Assembly: GCA_017477855.1 (NCBI GenBank)
Contig: JAFUUN010000079.1
Coordinates: 1-17,436, forward strand
Reading direction: 5' to 3'
Source: Rickettsiales bacterium
GTDB lineage: Bacteria; Pseudomonadota; Alphaproteobacteria; Rickettsiales; Deianiraeaceae
DNA: 17,436 bases
Shown here: positions 8,301 through 14,892 of the stretch, one piece after another
Position numbering within the stretch: the first letter of the stretch is position 1
How the letters are laid out: the number at the start of each line of letters is the position of its first letter
The notes under the pieces: generated by a model
The model's input: only the letters and a program-made list of their open reading frames with translations
Database searches by the model: none
Told to the model about the DNA's origin: nothing
Position numbers and translations under genes: made by a program

Positions 8301-9135
8301 TGTCGTTTATTGCGCGGTCTGGTCGGAGGACAGCAACTGGCAGGGCGCCAATTTGTATTATTCCACAGATGATGAGTATAACTACAATGCACTAACGTGG
8401 ATTGACCGAGAGAGTTGCGTTGGTAAGTTAATGTCTTTTGATGGGCTAAATGATGCTGGTGTAAGACCATATTTACTGGATTTGAATACGCGGATTGTTG
8501 TCTCCATGACTGATGAAAACGGCAAACTACAATCAATCACAGATGAGGCATTTTCAGAGCTTGGGAATAAAATTCTGGTTGGAGAGGAGATCATCTGCTT
8601 TCGTGAGATTAGGCAGTTATCTGCAACTACTTTTGAGCTGTCGCATCTTTTGCGCGGGCGGTTCAATACAGAGGACAAAATGCATTCTCACACCATTGGC
8701 GAACGTGTAATTTTACTTGATGATGACGTCTACAAAATGGAGTTGCCAATTACATACAAGGGCAAGGAGGTGTTTGTCAAAGCCGTCTCACTGAATGACA
8801 CGATTGACAATAATAACGCCAAAAGTTTGACCTTGCGGGCGTTGTCTGTGCAGGATTTTTCAGTTCAAAACAAGCGAATCTTGCGGCTCCAAAATGGGGA
8901 TTTAAAACTGTCATTTTCAGTGAGAAAAAATTATAAACTTAATGACAACATTTTTCAGCCAAACTTTGCGGTGCGATTGACAATCTATGACAAACCAACA
9001 CGTTCAAAAAAGAGAGAAATCAGATTGCAAAATGCCACGAGTTTTATTTATTCCCTTCAAAACCAAATCCTTGATTTTGGCCACTCTTTAAGTTCAGATT
9101 TGATTTATTTTGATGTTGTTGAGTTGGTTGTGTAG
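5356..9135 (+). CDS. GTA gp15-like tail protein with TIM-barrel domain
   Basis: A 1259-residue protein homologous to the large tail/baseplate hub protein at the end of the Rhodobacter capsulatus GTA cluster (about 1,300 residues). The N-terminus has the tail-hub signature VIPEVFGKVRIAGNIIW (about 94-110). A glycoside-hydrolase-like TIM barrel (GTA_TIM) spans about 300-710, with IIGSEMKGLT (Glu456), KIWFTEYGFPSVD (Glu615), and WDARPYPEFPNLASVW then HFLNG near its end. The two Glu residues occupy positions expected for an acid and a nucleophile, so cell-wall glycan cleavage during entry is a reasonable family-based idea. A Phage-tail_3-like region follows (about 740-900), and LLRGRFNTEDKMHSHTIGERVILL (about 1099-1122) is the conserved C-terminal block. 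It is intact, with no frameshift, but stands alone, away from other tail genes. Confidence 0.92.
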   Translation: MSSYDFHVLSKNFNNFALSNTTMGLNMLTGGSSNIVSSFASKATNSITSALGCPSLSSLGLSFSNLKKLFSHEDDTTTTELKDLSLQTSTYNKVIPEVFGKVRIAGNIIWASPIKTTNIYHAQKTTKSGTQGAYTEKLVRGSFAIAICKGKVDAIKNIYADGEPLNKAAHDIQIYLGTETQTPNPTMQGHLGVDIPSFRGLCYVVFHEFPMEQFGNRIPNFTFDVVRQEDLQSDNDIENVVKSVVMIPGSGEFVYDTKTQKKLNGNWAMGHFFETAKATVINNHTSSQNTDAVDSLQDLQNTFKNLEWVSLVVCWFCDSTNCANASVYPACEFNGTYTQPDQWSVAGKQRTEARVIGQDEHGNIRYGGTPDDASVLRYVQEMKRRGLKVCLYPMLMVDTNGKPWRGHITCGAGLSNSEKTSAVHNFFTKNDGYNKFIEHYVNLLGSNIDAVIIGSEMKGLTSIYTGAEGINNEEDYYPAVDEFCSLAHTIKNQVGNGVKVIYAADWSEYHHDDRGNYNMDKLWACNDIDVIGIDAYFPLTDKSETTYDINEIANGWSSGEGYDWYYSDGARTQKESLSPAWAWKNVEYFWGNYHYNRHGNATAWVPQSKKIWFTEYGFPSVDCCTNQPNVFYSEGSLDSAFPRFSSGVADFKAQRVAIYASEMAWKNSPCVERMFLYTWDARPYPEFPNLASVWSDAGVWKYGHFLNGKAGNTTLANVIKNLYIKAGLQDGDFDTSLIHDEMLNGYVIDDKNTILKHIRILADAYNFDAYIDGGRICFKSLKDVENHVISEDNLLLEKQSNGNCAPAFVYEIASNENLPSAVELLFLDVDKDYTTSTALARSNSTNDKRHSVSVPMPLNISQAQEIAWRILSNITTQNTVYKLKLPIGFASIAPLDTISININGESHLMRVKSVRLVDMTTVEIVGISIVANDNILTNLEYTSTDLIANGGAIKEVTSYIPKTEFELFELYNIDNEIYDNKFVVYCAVWSEDSNWQGANLYYSTDDEYNYNALTWIDRESCVGKLMSFDGLNDAGVRPYLLDLNTRIVVSMTDENGKLQSITDEAFSELGNKILVGEEIICFREIRQLSATTFELSHLLRGRFNTEDKMHSHTIGERVILLDDDVYKMELPITYKGKEVFVKAVSLNDTIDNNNAKSLTLRALSVQDFSVQNKRILRLQNGDLKLSFSVRKNYKLNDNIFQPNFAVRLTIYDKPTRSKKREIRLQNATSFIYSLQNQILDFGHSLSSDLIYFDVVELVV

Positions 9136-9148
9136 GATTTGCGTTGAT

Positions 9149-11422
9149 TTATATTTCCAATTGATTACCTGATCGTATTCCAAAGCCACTTTCGGTATTA
9201 TCTATATCATCCCAGTTATAAGCCAAATTCATCCGCGATCCTCTGTTGTTCTCCTCAACTTTTCGTTTAACTTCCGGTGGTATCGGTATATTTTTAGGTA
9301 TTTTTATTTTCTTATAATTTGTCACACCATGCCATTTAACATAACCGTACAAATCAGTCGCACTCGTGGTCCACAACCCATTATCCCCTAACGTTCGATT
9401 CACGTCATCTCTAATCTCACCAAGAGTCGCTTCAAGATGTTGCAATGCTTTTTTTTGCATATCTAAACTATTTTCGCCATCCATGTCAAATTTCTTCGAA
9501 TAGTACTTTAAGAACAATATTATGACGTTCTGATATTGTCTTCGGTCATTCATGCTGCAGGAGTTATTTGGATTACCTCCGAAATAACAAGATATATCAA
9601 CACCTGTAGCATAGCAATACCATGTCTTGTCATTCAACTTTTGATACATTAATTTTATCAGCTTGTCGGGGCATTTATTTGGGTCTAAATTAAAATTGTA
9701 GTTCGCCGGATCATCTGACATTGCAAAATTAAGGATGTCAGCCACAAAATCATCAACGGTTAGCTCGGGATTGGTATATACGTCTTCATCCTCGCCACTG
9801 TTGCCATCTTGCAAATCATTAGACAACTGAAATTTGATAATATCTTTACCAGGTATAAGCCCTTTCATTCGTACCAGATAAAAATAATACGCATGATTTA
9901 GATAATAGTCATTTGTTTTCTTATCATTGCACGGAAAATGTCTGCCATCCAGCGCAGCTAATTTTGCTGCATACGAGAATTGTCTTAATTTGTTTTCGTC
10001 GGAAACGTGGTCATCTATTATGCCGCTTTCTTCCGTCTTAAACAACAGCGGTTGCCCTGGGAATACATATTCGAGTCCCTGTTCCTGATTGTACTGATTT
10101 AGGCTGGAAATAGTAGACGATTTACTAAATTGCAACCCCAAATCACCGTAATCTTCTGGAATGCCTGCGCCTTTTAACTGTGAATATGCTAACAATGTTT
10201 GCATATAGTCGTTCTTTAAACGTGGTTTTCCCAATGCTGCTGCAAGAGCACTAAAATCTGCATTAATCCTTTGTATAGCAAGAAATATTAGTTCTCTATC
10301 ATTCCGAATCTGAAAATCACCGACTTGTATTTGTTTCAGTATTGTTAAAATATATTTTTTATAAATAGAATTATCGTTCGTTTCAATCATCGAATCAGTA
10401 GACACAAAATGTCTTACATTCCCAAATGCATATTCTGGTAAATAGATCCTGTTTTTGTCTTTGTCATAACGCACATCCTTGAAATGTTCACCCAATACAA
10501 TTTTGATTAACTCTTTAATAATCGGGAACCGACCTCCGTTCTTGCAAGAAATATCTGAAAGTGCATTACCAATTTTCCGGCCAAGTGAATTAAAGCACAA
10601 TCCATTATTCATGCGTTCCGCTGTTTTCAACATGTCAAGATGCGGTATCTCAACATCATCGTCCAGTTTTTTATTAACACTAAATATGTCAAATGGTGGG
10701 CTTGCTTTTTGGCAGTCAAGATATAATTGATAAAAAGGATTAGTATTTGTTATGATATTTTTTCTGAAATCATATACTCCAACAGTATCTTTTTCGCCTC
10801 CATCCAACACTACATCTGACCCGGGCTGCACTTGTTTTGGTTTTGGTAAATCATCAACATTTGTGTCATCAGGATCATCAGTTTGCCGATCAGTGCTTAT
10901 CTTACTACTATTATAACCAATGATCATTAGTTGGCCACTATCTGATTTCACAAATGATGCTTTATTGCCTTTGTATTCCTGCGTCGCTACCCATGCTTCT
11001 GCATATTTCTTTGCCTCATCCGCCGTTCTAAATTGATATCTTAAGTAATTGTTACGTTTTACATTTGGATTATATGCATTCAAGTACAGCACATTATCAC
11101 CATCGTTTTTATTTTGTGAACTGCACATGTTGCAAATAAACTCAAAACCACTCTGAGTAATACGCCGAGGCTTTGACAAACTCCTCGCTATAGCCATTTC
11201 AACTTGCTTTTTATTGAGTTTATTATTGAAATAAACCTTTACTTTATCATCTTCTTGAAATGAACCGCTCAGTTTAACTCTCTTATTCATGCTTGCGCCA
11301 GAAATAATCTGTGGAACGGTTCCTTTGGACATTGTCTTTGCTATTATAGCGCTCGCTATCCTACTAATTGCATCATCTACTGTTTTAACGCTGTTAGTTG
11401 TGCTTGTAGCTTCAGACATCAA
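9149..11422 (-). CDS. 757-residue soluble protein of unknown family
   Basis: No family is recognised. It begins ATGATG; a strong promoter suggests the second ATG (11419) is used. There is no signal peptide or membrane segment. The N-terminal 60 residues are Ser/Thr/Lys-rich, a CxxC pair (97-100, CNMC) follows, then an acidic, disordered-looking linker (about 176-212, with TDDPDDTNVDDLPKP). The rest is a long, probably mostly helical region with scattered Cys and Asn, and a Pro-containing segment KIPKNIPIPPEVKRK near the C-terminus. It ends 13 bases from the GTA tail gene, convergently, and is divergent from GTA g6, so it is inserted within what is usually one GTA cluster. Size, solubility, lack of homology by eye and an own promoter would suit a secreted effector or lineage-specific protein, but that is only inference. 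Confidence 0.8.
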   Translation of the reverse strand: MMSEATSTTNSVKTVDDAISRIASAIIAKTMSKGTVPQIISGASMNKRVKLSGSFQEDDKVKVYFNNKLNKKQVEMAIARSLSKPRRITQSGFEFICNMCSSQNKNDGDNVLYLNAYNPNVKRNNYLRYQFRTADEAKKYAEAWVATQEYKGNKASFVKSDSGQLMIIGYNSSKISTDRQTDDPDDTNVDDLPKPKQVQPGSDVVLDGGEKDTVGVYDFRKNIITNTNPFYQLYLDCQKASPPFDIFSVNKKLDDDVEIPHLDMLKTAERMNNGLCFNSLGRKIGNALSDISCKNGGRFPIIKELIKIVLGEHFKDVRYDKDKNRIYLPEYAFGNVRHFVSTDSMIETNDNSIYKKYILTILKQIQVGDFQIRNDRELIFLAIQRINADFSALAAALGKPRLKNDYMQTLLAYSQLKGAGIPEDYGDLGLQFSKSSTISSLNQYNQEQGLEYVFPGQPLLFKTEESGIIDDHVSDENKLRQFSYAAKLAALDGRHFPCNDKKTNDYYLNHAYYFYLVRMKGLIPGKDIIKFQLSNDLQDGNSGEDEDVYTNPELTVDDFVADILNFAMSDDPANYNFNLDPNKCPDKLIKLMYQKLNDKTWYCYATGVDISCYFGGNPNNSCSMNDRRQYQNVIILFLKYYSKKFDMDGENSLDMQKKALQHLEATLGEIRDDVNRTLGDNGLWTTSATDLYGYVKWHGVTNYKKIKIPKNIPIPPEVKRKVEENNRGSRMNLAYNWDDIDNTESGFGIRSGNQLEI

Positions 11423-11425
11423 ATT

Positions 11426-11453
11426 ATTATACCTGTTTTAAATTACATTGCAA
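11426..11453 (-). promoter_or_regulatory. Strong promoter of the 757-residue protein gene
   Basis: The minus strand has TTGCAA (11453-11448), a 16-base spacer and a perfect TATAAT (11431-11426). Transcription should start near 11419, which is exactly the second ATG of the ATGATG start, so a leaderless message is predicted. Best -10 match in the window. Confidence 0.65.
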
Positions 11454-11538
11454 CTTTTTTTTATAAAAACACAATCCCCACCCCACATAAAAGACAAAAA
11501 AAACACATTTCCAATAATTACACGATATCCACATTTTT

Positions 11539-11567
11539 TTGAAAAAACATACTTCCCAATTTATTGC
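11539..11567 (+). promoter_or_regulatory. Possible promoter of the GTA g6-g7-g8 operon
   Basis: TTGAAA (11539-11544), a 17-base spacer and TATTGC (11562-11567) would give a start near 11574 and a leader of about 20 bases. Both boxes are partial matches, and no clear Shine-Dalgarno sequence precedes the ATG at 11595. Confidence 0.3.
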
Positions 11568-11594
11568 AGTACGGCCATAAGTTTGTGAATTTAT

Positions 11595-11906
11595 ATGAGT
11601 AACGAACAAAATTTTGATTTAAACACAGTTTTTCCGCTGGCGTTTGTGAAAAATTATTTGCGGATAGACAATGACTTGGATGATGCTTTTTTGGCGCATG
11701 CAGTGGAGAGCGCGGCCATTTTTGCGCGGCAGGCGAGTGGGTTGAAACTGGCTTCTGCCGAGGAATTTAGTGAGGACATCAGGCAGGCCATTTTATATCA
11801 TGTGGCATCAATGTATCATAATAGAGAAGGTGATGTTTTTGTACCAGAGGCAACAATGGAAATATACAAAACACTGCGCGGTGTGCGAATTGGTTTAAGT
11901 GATTAA
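11595..11906 (+). CDS. GTA g6-like head-tail connector
   Basis: A 103-residue protein of the gp6-like phage head-tail connector family (Phage_connect_1 type). Diagnostic features are FPLAFVKNYLRIDNDLDD at the N-terminus (the family's hydrophobic-Lys-xx-Leu-Arg-hydrophobic-Asp pattern), a helical AHAVESAAIFARQASG segment, and IRQAILYHVASMYHNRE near the end. In phages and GTAs this protein forms a ring under the portal that joins head and tail. Length is normal. It opens a three-gene block with the adaptor (gap of three bases) and the DUF3168 gene, in the order found in the Rhodobacter GTA. No portal or capsid gene precedes it in this window. Confidence 0.85.
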   Translation: MSNEQNFDLNTVFPLAFVKNYLRIDNDLDDAFLAHAVESAAIFARQASGLKLASAEEFSEDIRQAILYHVASMYHNREGDVFVPEATMEIYKTLRGVRIGLSD

Positions 11907-11909
11907 TTC

Positions 11910-12251
11910 ATGACTGATAAAGAGTTTTTTAATTTCAACCATAGGATTACTTTCCAGAAAGAACTCCAAACCAGTGGCGAGTTTGGTGAGATTGTTTCAA
12001 CATGGGAAAATATTAAGACCGTGTGGGCCAAAATAGAGCCATCTAGCTACAACCAGAATATCGCACGTATGAAAAACGATGTGGAAGTTTCCTACACGAT
12101 TGTTGTGCGTTTTGATAAGGAGCTAAAAGGGTGCAAACGGATACTTTTTGGAGGACGTATATTTAAGGTTTTGAGTGTCATGTGTCTGAACGAGAACCGC
12201 GAGATACTGACATTTTTTGCCAGCGAGCTGGATGAGAGTTTAAATGTTTAG
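11910..12251 (+). CDS. GTA g7-like head-tail adaptor
   Basis: A 113-residue protein matching the phage head-tail joining/adaptor family (Phage_H_T_join type). It starts with a short leader, then HRITFQKELQTSGEFGEIVS and TWENIKTVWAKIEP, the typical opening beta-strands, and has the later FGGRIFKVLSV and NREILTFFASEL strands. In the family it seals the connector ring to the tail tube. It follows g6 by three bases and precedes g8 by two, so the three are co-transcribed. The block is intact, which implies either retained function or recent loss of the remaining genes. Confidence 0.85.
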   Translation: MTDKEFFNFNHRITFQKELQTSGEFGEIVSTWENIKTVWAKIEPSSYNQNIARMKNDVEVSYTIVVRFDKELKGCKRILFGGRIFKVLSVMCLNENREILTFFASELDESLNV

Positions 12252-12253
12252 TT

Positions 12254-12661
12254 ATGACAATTAAAAGTTTAGAAATACAGAGAATGGTTGTACAGGCAGC
12301 TAAAAATATTTCATTTTTACAACAAAATGACATCAATGTTTATGCCTCGGTGCCTGTGCACGTGAAAATGCCATATGTAAAATTGCTGGCGTTGAACTTT
12401 GCACCTGTCAAGGAGGCGTCGGACTTGCAGCGGGTTGCGGTATCGCTTTTTGTAGCTACGGAAGGTAAAAACAACGTGCTACTCTTGAATATCGTTGAGG
12501 CGCTTTATAACCACTTGCCAAGCAGGTTGGAGACATATTGCGGCGCGCACGAATTGCCGTTTGAAATAGTTGATGTTTACGATGCTAATTTTACAACAAA
12601 CGAAGACCTAAAAAACGCAGCTTGGACTGGAACTTACACAATCACGCTTGACATCAGATGA
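12254..12661 (+). CDS. GTA g8-like tail terminator/completion protein (DUF3168)
   Basis: A 135-residue DUF3168-type protein. Visible signatures are INVYASVPVHVKMPYVKLLAL (a Pro-Tyr-Val strand typical of the family), the strand VAVSLFVATEGKNNVLLLN, helix IVEALYNHL, and a C-terminal AAWTGTYTITLDIR strand. Related phage proteins cap the tail tube where it meets the head. In the Rhodobacter GTA the next gene would be the major tail protein g9; here the TGA (12659-12661) is immediately followed by the stop codon of popZ on the other strand, so the block ends abruptly. Confidence 0.82.
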   Translation: MTIKSLEIQRMVVQAAKNISFLQQNDINVYASVPVHVKMPYVKLLALNFAPVKEASDLQRVAVSLFVATEGKNNVLLLNIVEALYNHLPSRLETYCGAHELPFEIVDVYDANFTTNEDLKNAAWTGTYTITLDIR

Positions 12662-13939
12662 TTATTTTTCATCATCTATGCCCCTGATGATTTTGTTGAT
12701 TTCCCTGTGAACGACATCCTCAACAATGCGCTCCAAGTTATCGTTCAAGAATGCAACAATTTTTGGTTGAATAAGATCAGCAGTAAATTCTTCAAGTGTT
12801 TTTCCGCTTGACTGAGCTGGTCTTGAATCACGTTCGCAGATAATTTGATTTTTAACATTTTCAATCAGTTCCGTAATGCTGCGCTTGACACCATTTTTAG
12901 TTCCCTCTTCAATCTTTGATGATACTTGCAGAGCTGCTTGCGCCTTTGTTTCAACTTTTGCAACTGGTTTTTTGACTTCAACAACCTTCTTTGGTTTTTG
13001 TTCAAGAATTTCATCCATCTCATCAGCTATTTGCGATGCAGAAACCTCATTCTCTTGCTCTATCAATTTCTCATCTTTTGCTGTGCCAATGACACTATTT
13101 AGCAAGTCATCCGATACGGCATCATACTTATCATCAGCAACCGCAACTTCCTCTGGAACCTCGTCTTTATGCACCATTGTCTGTTTTACTGGTACAAACT
13201 GTTCTGTAATGGTCTCCTCAATATCATTGTCTGCTGTCTTTGCGGTAGGTTTATCTTCTAAAACACTGTCATCAACCTTGCTAATCAAGTTGTCAAGCAA
13301 CGAGTTTGCATCAAATTTCTCTTCCTCTGCTTTAACAACTGCTTCTTGCTCTGTTTTTGCGCTTGCGCCATCATCAAGTAAATTGCCAAGCAAGTCATCA
13401 TAATTTTCTGCTACTTCAATTTGCTGTGTCTGTTGGACCTCTGAAACTGGTACTGGTGCTGCTACTTGCTGAGGCTCATCCGCAAGTAAATTGCCAAGCA
13501 AGTCATCATCGGCCGTCTGATTACTTTCGGAGCTTGCAGGAGCAGAATTATCACTAACTAATTCACCCAATAAATCGCCGTCATTTACTGTCGTTTGTGT
13601 CTTTTGTTCGTCTATAAGTGTAGGCGCGGCACCTTCGTTTGTGTCTTCCAATATATTATTTAATATGTCATCTTCCGCTATGTTCTCTATCTCAGCCTGT
13701 TCCTGGTTGTTCTTTGAAATAACATCCGAAACCATGTTGTTCAACATATCTATACTCTCATCGGAATTACTTGCAGGAGCCGCGGTATCATTTTGTATTA
13801 CAATGTCATCCGATGTGTCCATTAGCGATCCAAGTAAGTCGCTCGCATCCGCAGAAGGATCCGCTACTTCGTTGGTAATTTTTGCCTTGATCTGGCTTAA
13901 AATGTCATCATTAATGTCTTTTTTTTTCTTAAAAAACAT
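12662..13939 (-). CDS. popZ: PopZ-like polar organising protein (DUF2497)
   Basis: In alphaproteobacteria PopZ self-assembles into a polar hub that anchors ParB/centromere complexes and other regulators. Both PopZ ends are present in this 425-residue protein: an N-terminal short helix DDILSQIKAKITNE (11-24), and the C-terminal DUF2497 oligomerisation region (378-425) with GKTLEEFTADLIQPKIV, AFLNDNLERIVEDVVHREI and NKIIRG. Between them lies a long acidic, probably disordered spacer with about eight copies of a degenerate unit (consensus D-D-L-L-G-N-L-L-x-D): residues 33-41, 63-72, 90-99, 121-130, 145-154, 181-190, 212-221 and 276-285. The spacer is much longer than in Caulobacter PopZ (177 residues in total). 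It is convergent with, and touches, the GTA g8 gene. MFFKKKKD is a basic N-terminus of unknown role. Confidence 0.88.
   Translation of the reverse strand: MFFKKKKDINDDILSQIKAKITNEVADPSADASDLLGSLMDTSDDIVIQNDTAAPASNSDESIDMLNNMVSDVISKNNQEQAEIENIAEDDILNNILEDTNEGAAPTLIDEQKTQTTVNDGDLLGELVSDNSAPASSESNQTADDDLLGNLLADEPQQVAAPVPVSEVQQTQQIEVAENYDDLLGNLLDDGASAKTEQEAVVKAEEEKFDANSLLDNLISKVDDSVLEDKPTAKTADNDIEETITEQFVPVKQTMVHKDEVPEEVAVADDKYDAVSDDLLNSVIGTAKDEKLIEQENEVSASQIADEMDEILEQKPKKVVEVKKPVAKVETKAQAALQVSSKIEEGTKNGVKRSITELIENVKNQIICERDSRPAQSSGKTLEEFTADLIQPKIVAFLNDNLERIVEDVVHREINKIIRGIDDEK
13375..13509. repeat. 27-bp direct repeat pair inside popZ
   Basis: Bases 13375-13401 and 13483-13509 are identical over 27 bases, offset by 108 bases (36 codons). 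They encode the YDDLLGNLL and DDDLLGNLL units (minus strand). Identity at the DNA level, including synonymous positions, implies recent duplication or gene conversion within the linear-motif array. Confidence 0.85.
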
Positions 13940-13962
13940 AAGAAAACAAGTCGTTTAAAAAC

Positions 13963-14079
13963 TTATAATTTAAAAATCAAGTAAAAAAAACAGCAATAAA
14001 TATTTTGCAAAATAATTGCCACTCCACCCCACTCTATCAACTTCACAACATATTCCTTCATAAATACCAAATCTTTCAC
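13963..14079 (-). CDS. Possible tiny hydrophobic protein, 38 residues
   Basis: From a GTG at 14079 (or ATG at 14061, 32 residues) the frame encodes MKEYVVKLIEWGGVAIILQN and then IYCCFFYLIFKL, a single hydrophobic helix with a Cys-Cys pair. The GTG overlaps the TGA of the next small ORF upstream (GTGA at 14076-14079). The stop lies 23 bases before popZ. There is no good Shine-Dalgarno sequence. It may be a small membrane protein, or the 3' half of a frameshifted gene of about 80 residues. The segment is faintly like the N-terminus of DUF1622 membrane proteins, but I would not assign it. Confidence 0.25.
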   Translation of the reverse strand: MKDLVFMKEYVVKLIEWGGVAIILQNIYCCFFYLIFKL

Positions 14080-14207
14080 GCCTGCGTAGTATCGAGAGAA
14101 CTAATAATCGTGTCCGTTAAGAATTCCAAATTCAATTGTTTTTGATGATCCATACAGAATGGATTGCCGCGCGCTTGACACAATTCCATTATTCTGTTCA
14201 TTGTCAT
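14076..14207 (-). CDS. Possible tiny soluble protein, 43 residues
   Basis: Starts MTMNRIMELCQARGNPFCMD and ends TIISSLDTTQA. It has two Cys, no hydrophobic helix and no recognised family. A TTGAAA-N16-TATTCT pair lies just upstream. Its TGA overlaps the GTG of the 38-residue ORF by four bases. The overlap and the well-mixed amino-acid content favour a real gene, but the length makes chance quite possible. Confidence 0.25.
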   Translation of the reverse strand: MTMNRIMELCQARGNPFCMDHQKQLNLEFLTDTIISSLDTTQA

Positions 14208-14234
14208 TGTACTAATTCATTGTTCTTCACATGT

Positions 14235-14262
14235 AGAATAATTAAAATTCGCAAGATTTCAA
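14235..14262 (-). promoter_or_regulatory. Possible promoter of the tiny ORF pair
   Basis: The minus strand has TTGAAA (14262-14257), a 16-base spacer and TATTCT (14240-14235). Transcription would start near 14228, about 21 bases before the ATG at 14207. Both boxes are partial matches in an AT-rich background. Confidence 0.25.
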
Positions 14263-14350
14263 CAAACAAAACCCAATATGCCATTGAATGTTTGCTTGGT
14301 AGTAATATTTTGTTTATATTTTGTACATATACTTTATTAGCAAAAAACAC

Positions 14351-14380
14351 TTGACAATAATTTTTCATAATTTCTATGGG
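14351..14380 (+). promoter_or_regulatory. Promoter of pal and the DUF2610-like gene
   Basis: Perfect TTGACA (14351-14356), 18-base spacer, TATGGG (14375-14380; or CTATGG with 17). The start would fall near 14387, leaving a leader of about 14 bases. GGGGAGAG (14378-14385) lies about 15 bases before the ATG, too far for an ordinary Shine-Dalgarno site. Confidence 0.55.
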
Positions 14381-14400
14381 GAGAGTTAAAAATTTTTTTT

Positions 14401-14883
14401 ATGAAGAAAGCTGTAAGTTTATTGGCTGCTCTTGCTTTGTTAGGTTGTGCTTCAAACGAAGAAGAGACAACAACAATCATGAAGGAAGAGATTAAGTATG
14501 TTGATGTTGTAAAGGAAGGTGAGATTGACACTGCTTCAATAGATGCTTTCAACGCATTTGCAAAAGCAAATCCAATCTACTTTGATAACAACAGTGCAAA
14601 AATTAAAAACCCAAGTTTGATTAAAAAATACGCTGAAAAATTGAAGAGTGTTGATGACAATGCATTGGTTGTTGCAAATGCATACTGTGACAAAAATGGT
14701 TCAGCTGAATACAACAAAGATCTTGGTGTAAGAAGAGCGATTGCTGTTAAAGAAGCTTTGGAGGCACAAGGTATCGGTAACAAAATTGACACAGCTGTCT
14801 CACACGGAAAAGAGAAATTTGACAAAGCTCTTGGCCTTGCAGGCAACCGTAGAGTTGACTTGTTCGCAAGTGTGAATAAATAA
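14401..14883 (+). CDS. pal: Peptidoglycan-associated lipoprotein, OmpA-like (Pal)
   Basis: A 160-residue outer-membrane lipoprotein. The signal peptide ends in the lipobox LLGC (Cys16), followed by a short acidic linker. The OmpA-like domain (about 56-158) has YFDNNSAKI, then AYCDKNGSAEYNKDLGVRRA, where Asp97 and Arg112 have the same 15-residue spacing as the diaminopimelate-binding Asp/Arg pair of OmpA. SHGKEKF and NRRVDLF complete the pattern. In the family Pal ties the outer membrane to peptidoglycan and works with TolB in cell constriction. Its presence suggests this organism keeps a diaminopimelate-type cell wall, which not all Rickettsiales do. tolB is usually adjacent but is not seen here. 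The gene has its own promoter and is followed nine bases later by the DUF2610-like gene. Confidence 0.88.
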   Translation: MKKAVSLLAALALLGCASNEEETTTIMKEEIKYVDVVKEGEIDTASIDAFNAFAKANPIYFDNNSAKIKNPSLIKKYAEKLKSVDDNALVVANAYCDKNGSAEYNKDLGVRRAIAVKEALEAQGIGNKIDTAVSHGKEKFDKALGLAGNRRVDLFASVNK

Positions 14884-14892
14884 TATTAGGTT

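Larger units (their letters stand above)
13940..14400. other. 461-base intergenic region between popZ and pal
   Basis: A long gap between divergent popZ and pal. It contains two possible tiny minus-strand ORFs (13963-14079 and 14076-14207), a weak promoter for them and the pal promoter. I found no tRNA, no clear riboswitch and no terminator hairpin. A plus-strand ORF at 14136-14354 looks spurious. Weak TTGATT (13980-13975) and TAAACG (13957-13952), 17 bases apart on the minus strand, could drive popZ. Confidence 0.6.

Noticed and set aside
11427..11609. Minus-strand 60-residue frame upstream of GTA g6
   Set aside because: It overlaps the start of g6 and the promoter region of the 757-residue gene, and is rich in Phe, Lys and Cys as expected from AT-rich noncoding DNA.
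12876..13403. Plus-strand Ser/Thr-rich frame of 175 residues opposite popZ
   Set aside because: It is the complement of the acidic PopZ spacer; its Ser-rich composition follows from antisense reading of Asp/Glu/Leu codons.
14077..14092. Third copy of the palindromic element (TCACGCCT match)
   Set aside because: Only about eight bases match and the GTTGCG ends are missing, so chance is sufficient.
14136..14354. Plus-strand frame of 72 residues in the popZ-pal gap
   Set aside because: No start signal, erratic composition (Cys, His, Thr runs) and it runs through the pal promoter, so it looks like chance.
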